Positions 16,326 through 23,599 of a stretch of DNA of 44,908 nucleotides are shown here, one piece after another. The notes below the pieces were generated by a model. The model was not told the origin of the DNA, ran no database searches, and saw nothing but the letters and a program-made list of their open reading frames with translations. Source of the stretch: Chitinophagales bacterium (GTDB lineage Bacteria > Bacteroidota > Bacteroidia > Chitinophagales > Chitinophagaceae); the NCBI GenBank assembly GCA_015655015.1, contig JAATFV010000188.1, positions 1 to 44,908 on the forward strand, written 5' to 3'. Both the position numbers and the translations under genes were made by a program. Numbering within the stretch: the first letter of the stretch is position 1; each line of letters begins with the position of its first letter.

Positions 16326-16796
16326 ATGGCTACCATAAAAAAACAAAGTGCAGGCATCCTTCTCTACCGGATGATGAATAAAAAGCTGGAAGTCTTTTTA
16401 GTTCACCCCGGGGGCCCTTATTGGAAAAATAAGGAGGAAGGTGGATGGACGATCCCTAAAGGGGAGCTGGCAGTGGATGAAGATGCAATACAGGCTGCCA
16501 TCCGGGAATTTCGGGAAGAGACCGGCAGCACGCCGGCTGGTCCTTTTATTCCCCTGACGCCCATTCAGCAAAAAGGCGGCAAGCGGGTCTATGCCTGGGC
16601 GGCAGCGGGAGAGATCGACCCGGCGGGCATCGTCAGCAATACGTTTGACATGGAATGGCCTCCCCGGTCCGGCAAACAGCAATCTTTCCCCGAAGTAGAC
16701 AAAGGGGGCTGGTTTACGATCATAACAGCCAGCCGTATGATCAATCCTGCACAGATTGCTTTTTTGGAGGAACTGGCAGGGATGGTGACCGCCTGA
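16326..16796 (+). CDS. NUDIX hydrolase
   Basis: 156 residues. The Nudix box spans 46-68 (GELAVDEDAIQ... REFREETGS) with Gly46, Glu52, Arg60, Glu61, Glu64 and Glu65 in the expected places, so magnesium-dependent hydrolysis of a nucleoside diphosphate linked to another group is expected. The N-terminus (SAGILLYRMMNKKLEVFLVHPGGP) and the WTIPKGE motif resemble the MutT/Ap4A-type NUDIX proteins common in Bacteroidota. The exact substrate cannot be read. An overlapping 75-codon ORF from 16154 is in another frame and is not used. It converges with the SRPBCC gene. Confidence 0.9.
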   Translation: MATIKKQSAGILLYRMMNKKLEVFLVHPGGPYWKNKEEGGWTIPKGELAVDEDAIQAAIREFREETGSTPAGPFIPLTPIQQKGGKRVYAWAAAGEIDPAGIVSNTFDMEWPPRSGKQQSFPEVDKGGWFTIITASRMINPAQIAFLEELAGMVTA

Positions 16797-16817
16797 AAGC
16801 AGGAGAAGACCTGAGCC

Positions 16818-16881
16818 CCCTGGCGGGCTGATCGGGTCGAAGATCTAAAATCCCTGGCGAGGCTGATCGGGTCGAAAATCT
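16818..16881. repeat. Duplicated ~30-bp unit between convergent genes
   Basis: CCCTGGCGGGCTGATCGG... at 16818-16846 recurs at 16852-16881 with one inserted and one changed base, a 34-base period. It lies between the NUDIX and SRPBCC stops and has no T-run. Confidence 0.75.
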
Positions 16882-16892
16882 GCCAGGTGAGC

Positions 16893-17318
16893 TTAATTTG
16901 CCTCGACATATTTTTTGAAGTTGTCCAGGATCGCCTGCCATCCGCCTTTTTGCATTTCAACGGAATGGATGCCTTCTGCTTCGAAGATCTGCACAATTTT
17001 GGTAGAGTTGCCTTTACCGGTAAAATGGATGATTACTTTTCTGCCGTCGCCAAGCGTGTATTCGATGAGCTCATTTTCTTTTACGGCATCATATACGCCG
17101 CCAAAGTCAAAACCAAAACTACCGTCTTTAGCCTCCATCCTTGAAGAGAATTTGCCGCCTTCCCGCAGATCATTTTCAGCAAAGGGAGTATGCCAGTCTT
17201 CAGAAGCAGCGGCCCATTTTGTAATGTGTTCAGGCGCCGCCCAGAATTTCCAAACTTTCTCCACGGGCGCATTTACGGTATTCTCAACGGTGATCGCTGT
17301 TGGTTTTGTCGTTTGCAT
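16893..17318 (-). CDS. SRPBCC (AHSA1-like) domain protein
   Basis: 141 residues from the ATG at 17318. An upstream ATG at 17408 is open but adds a hydrophobic stretch outside the fold and overlaps the promoter match. The sequence starts ITVENTVNAPVEKVWKFWAAPEHITKWA, the signature start of the AHSA1/START-like helix-grip fold, and ends with the long C-terminal helix GGWQAILDNFKKYVEA. These proteins bind hydrophobic ligands or act as Hsp90-activator relatives; in bacteria, function is mostly unknown. It is monocistronic by position, converging on the NUDIX gene and divergent from the SGNH hydrolase. Confidence 0.9.
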   Translation of the reverse strand: MQTTKPTAITVENTVNAPVEKVWKFWAAPEHITKWAAASEDWHTPFAENDLREGGKFSSRMEAKDGSFGFDFGGVYDAVKENELIEYTLGDGRKVIIHFTGKGNSTKIVQIFEAEGIHSVEMQKGGWQAILDNFKKYVEAN

Positions 17319-17361
17319 TTTTTTGTTTTTTGGTGTTAATGATTTAGTTGATTTGATAAAG

Positions 17362-17389
17362 CAAACATACAGGAAGTCTATAGAACCAA
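17362..17389 (-). promoter_or_regulatory. Promoter of SRPBCC gene (TTG-N17-TATGTTTG)
   Basis: On the minus strand TTG (17389-17387) and TATGTTTG (17369-17362) match the Bacteroidota -33/-7 boxes with a 17-base spacer, about 44 bases upstream of the chosen ATG at 17318. It supports that start over the one at 17408. Confidence 0.6.
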
Positions 17390-17468
17390 TGATGTGCAAA
17401 AACGACAAATGAGAGGGGCTTTTACGACAGTTTTTTACCGGCGGATTATTCCATTCTGACAGGGTATT

Positions 17469-17502
17469 AATAGGTGGGGCGGTTTAATAGGTTGGGCGGT
17501 TG
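17469..17502. repeat. 17-bp tandem repeat upstream of SGNH gene
   Basis: AATAGGTGGGGCGGTTT (17469-17485) is followed directly by AATAGGTTGGGCGGTTG (17486-17502), two differences in 17. It lies 37 bases before the SGNH hydrolase start, within its likely promoter region. Confidence 0.75.
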
Positions 17503-17539
17503 GATCTTTAAATTAGGGAAAAAAACCGATCTTTATAAG

Positions 17540-18367
17540 ATGAAACGAACACTGCTTTTTGCCCTGCCATTCTTCCTTTTTCTGATAGCGTTTACCCATC
17601 ATCCGGTTACCTGGGTAGCCATCGGCGATTCGATCACCTACCTGAATGATCATCCTGACGAGACCGGCCACCGGCTTACCCGGGGGTACATGACACAAGT
17701 AACGGAAAAGTTGCCGTATATCCATTATATCAACCAGGGACATAATGGCTGGACCTCCGGGCAGATCGCCCGTTCCATTGAGAAGCTGGGACTGGTGAAG
17801 GCGGATGTTTATACGGTATTTTTAGGCACGAACGACTGGTGGCATGGCAACCGGATCGGGAACTGGGCCGACTATGCCAACAATACCGGCGACAGTACCA
17901 TCTATGGAGCTTTCCGTATCATCCTCGATAAGCTGCATCAGCTGAATAAGGATGCCGCCATCGTGCTGATCACGCCCATGCAAAGGGGTGACTTCGTCTA
18001 TATCAACGATCTGAAGAATAACGCCTACGGCTCCTACAAAGACAAGAATGGCCAGACACTGGAACAAGTGGTAGCCGCCATCCGCACTATCGGAGATCAC
18101 GAGTTTATAAAAGTTATCGATCTCTACCACAACAGCAGGCTTGACCTTCCCCACATGGTGAAGTACAAGCGGCTGAAGGATCCGCAGACGGGTCAATACC
18201 AAAACTATACTTACCCCAACTATATCGGGATACCCTTCGACCCGGCCGGCGATGAGTATCCTTACCCGCCCGATGCCATGGATATGACGTATGATGGCCT
18301 TCATCCATCGGATAAAGGGGATGCTGTTATTGCGAAGCAGTTAATAACGGCGTTGAAGAAGTTATAA
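17540..18367 (+). CDS. Secreted SGNH/GDSL hydrolase
   Basis: 275 residues from the ATG at 17540, which gives a signal peptide (MKRTLLFALPFFLFLIAF). A longer reading from 17474 lacks one. SGNH blocks: block I VAIGDSIT with nucleophile Ser31, block II Gly in the NQGHNGWTS loop, block III GTND (VFLGTNDWW), and block V DGLHPSD with Asp252 and His255. An esterase or carbohydrate acyl-esterase active outside the cytoplasm is expected; substrate unknown. It is flanked by the divergent SRPBCC gene and the convergent AraC gene. Confidence 0.9.
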   Translation: MKRTLLFALPFFLFLIAFTHHPVTWVAIGDSITYLNDHPDETGHRLTRGYMTQVTEKLPYIHYINQGHNGWTSGQIARSIEKLGLVKADVYTVFLGTNDWWHGNRIGNWADYANNTGDSTIYGAFRIILDKLHQLNKDAAIVLITPMQRGDFVYINDLKNNAYGSYKDKNGQTLEQVVAAIRTIGDHEFIKVIDLYHNSRLDLPHMVKYKRLKDPQTGQYQNYTYPNYIGIPFDPAGDEYPYPPDAMDMTYDGLHPSDKGDAVIAKQLITALKKL

Positions 18368-18380
18368 TTGGAGGGCGGGA

Positions 18381-18413
18381 GACCGGTTTTCGCCGGTCCG
18401 CCAACTCCGGCGG
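18381..18413. repeat. Paired hairpins between convergent genes
   Basis: GACCGG-TTTTCG-CCGGTC (18381-18398) and CCGCC-AACTCC-GGCGG (18398-18413) sit back to back between the SGNH and AraC stops. They may act as a bidirectional end of transcription, but neither has a U-tract. Confidence 0.45.
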
Positions 18414-18444
18414 CAGGAGATCGCCCGGGGAAATCCCAACCGGA

Positions 18445-19362
18445 TTAATTGAATGATTGCCGGAACTCAATGGGGGAAAGATTGGTTTTACTTTTAAACA
18501 ACCTGCTGAAAGACTGCGGATGTTCAAAACCAAGATCATAGGCTATTTCGCTCACAGACAATGCCGTAGTGGATAATTTTTCCTTGGCTTTTTCAATAAT
18601 TTTATCATGTATGTGCTGTTGCGCAGTTTTGCCCGTAATATTTTTTAAAAGATCACTTAGATAACCGGGAGAAACATGCAAAACTTCGGACAAGTACCGG
18701 ATAGATGGCAGTCCTGATCGCCGCACCTGATCGCCGTCCAGGTATTCGGAAAGTAGCTTTTCCAGTCGGTCGAGAATTCCATGATTCGCAGCTTTTCTTG
18801 TAATAAATTGCCGGTTGTAATACCGGTCTGCATAATTCAGCAATAGTTCAACCTGGGAAACAATAACATTCTGACTGAAATTGTCTATGACTGATTTGTA
18901 TTCCTGTTCAATATATTGCATGATGCCGGCAACCATCAGCTCTTCCTTTTCGGAAAGATGCAGCGCTTCATTCACAGCATAGGAGAAAAAGCCATACTTC
19001 CTGATCCCCTTTGCCAGCGGATAATTCCAGAGAAAATCAGGATGTATGATCAACCACCATCCCGTATGCGTTAATTCCTCGTGATCGGTATTTTGAAAAA
19101 CCTGCCCGGGCGCAAAGAAACTCATCAGACCTCCGTCAAAGTCGTAATATTGCTGTCCGTATTTCATCTTACCTGTATAATTCTTTTTCAACCATACCGA
19201 GTAAAAGTTCAATAACACGCTGTTCGGCATATCCGCAGGAACTTGCCGGATGTCTTCGAACTTTACAACGCTGACTAATGGATGCTCCGGTTTAGGCAGC
19301 CCCATCATGCGGTGAAATTCAGCTATTGAAGGAATGGTATATGGAGCGGCGCCTTTTTTCAT
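18445..19362 (-). CDS. AraC-family transcriptional regulator
   Basis: 305 residues. The N-terminal ~190 residues are a cupin-like sensing region (MSFFAPGQVFQNTDHEELTHTGWWLIIHPDFLWNYPL), and the C-terminal ~100 carry the two-helix-turn-helix AraC domain (IRYLSEVLHVSPGYLSDLLKNITG and ALSVSEIAYDLGFEHPQSFSRLFK). The neighbouring SDR gene lies 30 bases upstream of its start on the same strand, so the two are probably one transcript. Regulator-plus-oxidoreductase pairs of this kind are often self-contained detoxification cassettes, but the inducer is unknown. Confidence 0.92.
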   Translation of the reverse strand: MKKGAAPYTIPSIAEFHRMMGLPKPEHPLVSVVKFEDIRQVPADMPNSVLLNFYSVWLKKNYTGKMKYGQQYYDFDGGLMSFFAPGQVFQNTDHEELTHTGWWLIIHPDFLWNYPLAKGIRKYGFFSYAVNEALHLSEKEELMVAGIMQYIEQEYKSVIDNFSQNVIVSQVELLLNYADRYYNRQFITRKAANHGILDRLEKLLSEYLDGDQVRRSGLPSIRYLSEVLHVSPGYLSDLLKNITGKTAQQHIHDKIIEKAKEKLSTTALSVSEIAYDLGFEHPQSFSRLFKSKTNLSPIEFRQSFN

Positions 19363-19392
19363 TGTGTTGTACTAAAATAGCTAATTTTTTTT

Positions 19393-20013
19393 CTAAGCGT
19401 AGACGGTTACGATACGCCCATTAATAATACCAAGGATAGAGCGCTCATAAGCACGGGCAACTTTCCACCCGTCAACCGGCACAAGACCCGGGAAGTAGGG
19501 ATGATAGGCTTCCGACTCCGTCAATACGTTCGGGCTGATACAGTTAATCCGGAGGCCGCGTGGCAGCTCATGAGATAAGGCCTTAACGAAACCTTCAACA
19601 CCTCCATTGACCAGCGTGCCTATTGTGCCGCCAGAAATGGGCTCATCGCTTAAAATGCCGGATACTAAAGTGAAAGAGCCGCCATCAGCGATATTCCGGA
19701 GCGCTGTTCGCACCACATTGACCTGTCCCATTAATTTGTTTCCTATAGCGAAAGCAAAATTCTCATCCGTCAAACTCTCTAATGGACCATTCACAACATC
19801 CCCTGCTGCAATGGCTACGGCATCGAAAGCTCCGATTTGCTTAAATAGTGATTCCAGGCTTTGTTTGTCCTGGATGTCAGCCTTGAAATCACCGGAATTG
19901 CGGGATACTTTGACGACCTCGTGCCCCTTTGCTTCCAACGACCTTGACAGTTCTTTACCGATAGTGCCGCTGGCGCCAATAACTACAATTTTTAATTTTT
20001 GATTGAAACTCAT
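19393..20013 (-). CDS. Atypical short-chain dehydrogenase/reductase
   Basis: 206 residues, Rossmann fold. The cofactor loop is VIGASGTIGKELSRSLEAKGHEV with following VSRNSGD, suggesting NADP(H) preference by the basic residue. The classical YxxxK is not evident: the equivalent helix reads GTLVNGGVEGFVKALSHELPRG. This is the pattern of the short ~200-residue atypical SDR group that lacks the catalytic Tyr. The protein ends in RIVTVYA. It is 30 bases upstream of the AraC regulator on the same strand. Substrate unknown. Confidence 0.88.
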   Translation of the reverse strand: MSFNQKLKIVVIGASGTIGKELSRSLEAKGHEVVKVSRNSGDFKADIQDKQSLESLFKQIGAFDAVAIAAGDVVNGPLESLTDENFAFAIGNKLMGQVNVVRTALRNIADGGSFTLVSGILSDEPISGGTIGTLVNGGVEGFVKALSHELPRGLRINCISPNVLTESEAYHPYFPGLVPVDGWKVARAYERSILGIINGRIVTVYA

Positions 20014-20133
20014 ATGCTTTTATTTAATTAAAGCAAAGGTCAGGTTTGTTTCAGGTTTGCACGTAGCCAATTCCCGTATTCCTGTAACCGGATCCGGTCC
20101 ATTCTTTATCTGTGGGTGAAGGCCGGACTTATT

Positions 20134-20195
20134 TGTATTATCCTGTATCATTATCTTGTATCTTTATCCTGTATCATTCTTCTGTATCTTTAATT
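20134..20195. repeat. 13-bp TGTATC tandem array upstream of Crp gene
   Basis: Units start at 20134 (10 bases), 20144, 20157, 20170 (13 bases each) and 20183, all beginning TGTAT and most TGTATCNTTNTCN. The last unit runs into the -7 box TAATTTTG. The array ends 18 bases before the regulator start codon and is close to an integral number of helical turns per unit plus 2-3 bases. Confidence 0.85.
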
Positions 20196-20198
20196 TTG
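20191..20198 (+). promoter_or_regulatory. -7 box TAATTTTG
   Basis: A full match to TAnnTTTG 15 bases before the TTG start of the Crp-like gene. No TTG at the usual spacing was seen; the 13-bp array occupies that place, so activation by a bound protein is possible. Confidence 0.5.
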
Positions 20199-20212
20199 CA
20201 AACTCAATATAA

Positions 20213-20788
20213 TTGTTATTCACCTTTAAAGACCGGTTTCCAAGCCTGAACCCCTATTGGGAGAAATATGCTGCGCTGCAGCAGTGCGTACAATATCCTT
20301 CCCGGACTACGCTGCTGCTGGAAGGGAAAAAAGCTCAAAACTACTACTTCGTCGTCCAGGGTTGTCTCCGGTTATGGTTTGATAATAACGGAAAGGATAC
20401 CACCGTTCAATTCTTCTTTGAGAACGAGGGCGTGGCATCCCTGGAAAGCTTTCAAAAGAACATACCCAGTATTTTTTCTATAGAGACCATCGAACCCAGC
20501 ACCATTCAGGTCCTGCCCAAAGCCGTGTTCAATGACATGTTTAAGGAGCTGGATCAGAACCCGGTTTTCCTGAAGGCGCTTATGGATATCTCCTTCGAGC
20601 GTCAGCGCCATTACATGAATGAATTCCTCTCCCGGATAAGGGATACGCCATTACAGCGATATAAGGATCTTCTAAAAGAAAGACCGCACATCGTCAGGCG
20701 GGTGCCACAGCACTATATCGCTTCTTACCTCGGCATTACGTCTGTACACCTGAGCCGGATCAAGAATAAGCTGGCAGGTAAAAAATAG
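20213..20788 (+). CDS. Crp/Fnr-family regulator
   Basis: 191 residues. A TAA stop lies directly before the TTG at 20213 and no ATG occurs in the first 100 codons, so a TTG start is the only reasonable choice. The N-terminal beta-roll (about 25-115: RTTLLLEGKKAQNYYFVVQGCLRLWF) and a C-terminal HTH (VPQHYIASYLGITSVHLSRIKNKL) are clear. It is followed 76 bases later by the MDR reductase gene on the same strand, and regulator plus reductase is a common arrangement. The strongly repeated upstream sequence may be its own binding site, which is inference. Confidence 0.88.
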   Translation: MLFTFKDRFPSLNPYWEKYAALQQCVQYPSRTTLLLEGKKAQNYYFVVQGCLRLWFDNNGKDTTVQFFFENEGVASLESFQKNIPSIFSIETIEPSTIQVLPKAVFNDMFKELDQNPVFLKALMDISFERQRHYMNEFLSRIRDTPLQRYKDLLKERPHIVRRVPQHYIASYLGITSVHLSRIKNKLAGKK

Positions 20789-20840
20789 GCCCGTCCGGCA
20801 TTTGGTAACAAATGTTATCGCCCCGCCCCAACGGCGCTCT

Positions 20841-20848
20841 TACCTTTG
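20841..20848 (+). promoter_or_regulatory. -7 box TACCTTTG of reductase gene
   Basis: A full TAnnTTTG match 16 bases before the MDR reductase ATG. The -33 TTG is missing at normal spacing, consistent with a promoter needing an activator. Confidence 0.5.
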
Positions 20849-20864
20849 AGAAAAATAGAACAAT

Positions 20865-21836
20865 ATGAAAGCAGCAGTGCTATATAACAAAGGAGAAATG
20901 CCTCAATATACAGATTTTCAGGAGCCTGTAGTGCAGAACGATGACGAGCTTCTGGTATCGGTAAAGGCCGTTGCATTAAAACATTTTGACAAGGGCCGCG
21001 CCAAAGGCACACACTACTCGACGGTTCCCGACAAGCAGGATGCGAAGGTGATCGGCGGCGACGGGGTCTGCCTGCTGCCCGACGGCACGAGGGTTTACGC
21101 ATTAGGCGTCAGCGGAATGCTGGCGGAAAAAGCAACCGTCGATAAAGACAGGGTCGTACCCTTGCCTGCCGGGCTGGATGATGCAACCGCCGCGGCCCTG
21201 CCGAACGCAGTGTTTGGCGCCGCGATGGCGCTTCGCTTCCGGGCGGGTATCGAGCCGGGAGATACCGTGCTTGTCAACGGCGCGACAGGTTTTACAGGCA
21301 GAGTAGCCGTCCAGATAGCAAAGTTCTACGGGGCCGGCAAGGTCATCGCCACCGGAAGGAACCCTCAATCCCTGAAAGAATTAACAGCCCTGGGGGCCGA
21401 TGAAATTATATCTGTCCAGCAGACCGATGAACAATTTACTGGTCAGCTGCGGCAGCTCCATCAAAATTCACCTGTCAACGTGATTATCGATTACCTGTGG
21501 GGACATACCGCAGAAATGATCCTACGCTCCCTGAAAGGGACCGGTTCCTTCACACCACGAACGCGCTATGTATCGGTAGGCAGTGTAACGGGCGACCTGA
21601 TCCAGCTGTCCGCGGCTAACCTCCGCAGCGTTGATCTGCAACTTTTGGGCTCCGGCCTCGGCAGCTGGACCAGGAGCCAGGTGCGAACTCTTTTCGCCGA
21701 AATCCTTCCTGAAATGTTCCAATTGGCTGCCGACGGAAAATTGAAGATCGGGACGGTAGATGTTGAGCTCCGGGATATTGAAAAATTATGGGAAATGGAC
21801 GTGCCCGATGGCAAACGGTTAGTCGTTCATATTTAA
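20865..21836 (+). CDS. MDR-family quinone oxidoreductase-like reductase
   Basis: 323 residues, medium-chain reductase fold without zinc-binding Cys clusters. The N-terminal catalytic part (MKAAVLYNKGEMPQY...VKAVALKHFDKGRAKG) is followed by the cofactor domain with VNGATGFTGRVAVQIAKFYGAGKVIATGRN; Arg after the second strand suggests NADPH. Close relatives reduce quinones or enones. It lies downstream of a Crp-like regulator, which probably controls it. No partner gene follows on the same strand before the aldehyde dehydrogenase, which has its own -7 box. Confidence 0.9.
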   Translation: MKAAVLYNKGEMPQYTDFQEPVVQNDDELLVSVKAVALKHFDKGRAKGTHYSTVPDKQDAKVIGGDGVCLLPDGTRVYALGVSGMLAEKATVDKDRVVPLPAGLDDATAAALPNAVFGAAMALRFRAGIEPGDTVLVNGATGFTGRVAVQIAKFYGAGKVIATGRNPQSLKELTALGADEIISVQQTDEQFTGQLRQLHQNSPVNVIIDYLWGHTAEMILRSLKGTGSFTPRTRYVSVGSVTGDLIQLSAANLRSVDLQLLGSGLGSWTRSQVRTLFAEILPEMFQLAADGKLKIGTVDVELRDIEKLWEMDVPDGKRLVVHI

Positions 21837-21940
21837 AGGCGGCCGCGATCCGTGGCTTTTCATTAGCCGGACCATTCACAAACTGAGCAAGATCATCATT
21901 CAGGATGTCTTATGTCATGCCTGCAGGTATACCAGCCTCC

Positions 21941-21948
21941 TACCTTTG
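21941..21948 (+). promoter_or_regulatory. -7 box TACCTTTG of aldehyde dehydrogenase gene
   Basis: Full TAnnTTTG match 83 bases before the aldehyde dehydrogenase start. No good -33 element was found. It shares the sequence CTACCTTTGA context with the box upstream of the MDR reductase gene, so the two genes may respond together. Confidence 0.45.
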
Positions 21949-22031
21949 ACAGGAGAAAAAGGATTACGGATTTGTCCGGTAAAAGGAGAAATCCGGATCA
22001 TTTGGACATATAAACATCTAAAAAAAATTGT

Positions 22032-23435
22032 ATGGAAACGTTAGTTAAAGTTTCGCCTATTAAAACGGTAAATCCTTTTAATAATGAAATAGTAAAAGAG
22101 TTCCAGGTCATGTCGGATAAACAGATCGGTGAAAAGATCGAGCTGGCCGACCGTACCTTTCAAAGCTGGAAAAATACCCCCAAAGCACAGCGGGCGCAAT
22201 TGCTGCATAAAGTAGCCGCTATCCTGCGCAGCAGGAAGACGGAACTCGGTAAGCTGGCGACCCTGGAAATGGGTAAGCTGCTGAAGGAAAGCATTGGCGA
22301 AGTGGAGCTTTCCGCCTCCATTTTCGACTATTATGCAGACAATGGTGAGAAATTCCTCGCCGACCATCCTTTGGATACCCCGCTCGGCTCGGCTTTCCTT
22401 AGCTACGAACCACTGGGGGTCATATTGAGCATTCAGCCCTGGAACTTCCCCTTCTATCAGATCACCCGTTCTGCCGCCCCGAACCTTATGGCGGGCAATA
22501 CGATGTTGCTGAAACATGCCTCCAACGTACCGCAGTGCGCACAGATCATGGAAGACATCTTCCTGGAAGCAGGCTTCCCCAAAGGCGTCTACCAGAACTT
22601 ATTTATCCCGGGCAGCAAGATCGATGGCCTGGTTGCCGATAAAAGGATCAAGGCAGTAACACTTACGGGAAGCGAACCCGCCGGAGCATCCATCGCCGCC
22701 GCCGCCGGTAAATACGTTAAGAAATCGACCCTGGAGCTGGGCGGAAGCGACGCCTTTATCGTCCTGAACGACGCCAATGTCGACGATGCCGTAAAAGCCG
22801 CCGTGCAGGGCCGTATCTGGAATGCCGGCCAGGTTTGCGTGTCGCCCAAGAGGATCATTGTAGAAGAAGGAATTGCCGATGTTTTCCTGGAAAAGGTAAA
22901 AAAGACCTTCGCCTCCCTGAAAGTCGGTGACCCGTTGGATGCCAAAACCGATCTGGCTCCCCTGAGCAGCGAAAAGGCTGTAGAGGATGTTATTAAGCAG
23001 GTTCAGCAGGCTGTAGAAGAAGGAGCCGTTATTCTGTATGGCGGACACCGTATCGACCGGCCCGGCGCCTTTATGGAACCTACGATTCTGACGAATATTC
23101 AGCCGGACAATTCAGCTTACCAGGAAGAAATATTCGGGCCAGTCTTCATGTTCTATAAGGTTAAGAACGAAGACGAAGCCATAAAGCTGGCAAACGCCAC
23201 CGACTTCGGCCTGGGTGGCAGTGTGTTCAGCTCCAATAATGACAGAGCTGTCAAGGTGGCAAGGCAGATAGAAACCGGTATGGTTTATATCAACCATGTT
23301 ACAGGGATCGCTCCCGAGCTGCCATTCGGAGGCACGAAACATTCCGGTTACGGCAGGGAACAGTCCCCGGCAGCCATCTATGAATTTGTAAATACCAAGC
23401 TGATCCGCATTACCACCGCCCAAAATCCCTATTAA
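22032..23435 (+). CDS. Aldehyde dehydrogenase, succinate-semialdehyde type
   Basis: 467 residues, full-length ALDH fold. Catalytic Cys269 lies in NAGQVCVSPKR, the general base Glu235 in TLELGGSDAF, and the NAD(P)-binding region IQPWNFPFYQ is present. The overall pattern (KTVNPFNNEIVKEF start, PFGGTKHSGYGRE end) fits succinate-semialdehyde dehydrogenases of the short ~460-residue type in Bacteroidota. Substrate is inferred; other aldehydes are possible. It is followed by a terminator and then by the N-ATPase operon, with which it shares no obvious function. Confidence 0.88.
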   Translation: METLVKVSPIKTVNPFNNEIVKEFQVMSDKQIGEKIELADRTFQSWKNTPKAQRAQLLHKVAAILRSRKTELGKLATLEMGKLLKESIGEVELSASIFDYYADNGEKFLADHPLDTPLGSAFLSYEPLGVILSIQPWNFPFYQITRSAAPNLMAGNTMLLKHASNVPQCAQIMEDIFLEAGFPKGVYQNLFIPGSKIDGLVADKRIKAVTLTGSEPAGASIAAAAGKYVKKSTLELGGSDAFIVLNDANVDDAVKAAVQGRIWNAGQVCVSPKRIIVEEGIADVFLEKVKKTFASLKVGDPLDAKTDLAPLSSEKAVEDVIKQVQQAVEEGAVILYGGHRIDRPGAFMEPTILTNIQPDNSAYQEEIFGPVFMFYKVKNEDEAIKLANATDFGLGGSVFSSNNDRAVKVARQIETGMVYINHVTGIAPELPFGGTKHSGYGREQSPAAIYEFVNTKLIRITTAQNPY

Positions 23436-23457
23436 ATAGACCGCAGACACGAGAAGA

Positions 23458-23494
23458 GGTCGTCCCAAAAGTAAATGGGATGGCCTTTTTTTTT
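23458..23494 (+). terminator. Intrinsic terminator after aldehyde dehydrogenase
   Basis: GGTCGTCCCA, 8-base loop, TGGGATGGCC (two G-U pairs), then eight T. It insulates the N-ATPase operon from read-through. Confidence 0.88.
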
Positions 23495-23599
23495 GCAATC
23501 CTGCACTTCAGCCGGTGCCGGATCATCCTGCAGGCTGATATTCGTCATGACCACTTTTGTTTACAATAAGGAACTTGCTGTTAAATATTCACATCGTTC

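Noticed and set aside
16154..16381. Plus-strand ORF of 75 codons before the NUDIX gene
   Set aside because: Basic, low-complexity product, overlaps the NUDIX start in another frame, no support.
23550..23599. Promoter for the ATPase operon
   Set aside because: TTTG near 23556 and TAAATATT near 23582 fit the consensus only in part, so no promoter is claimed.
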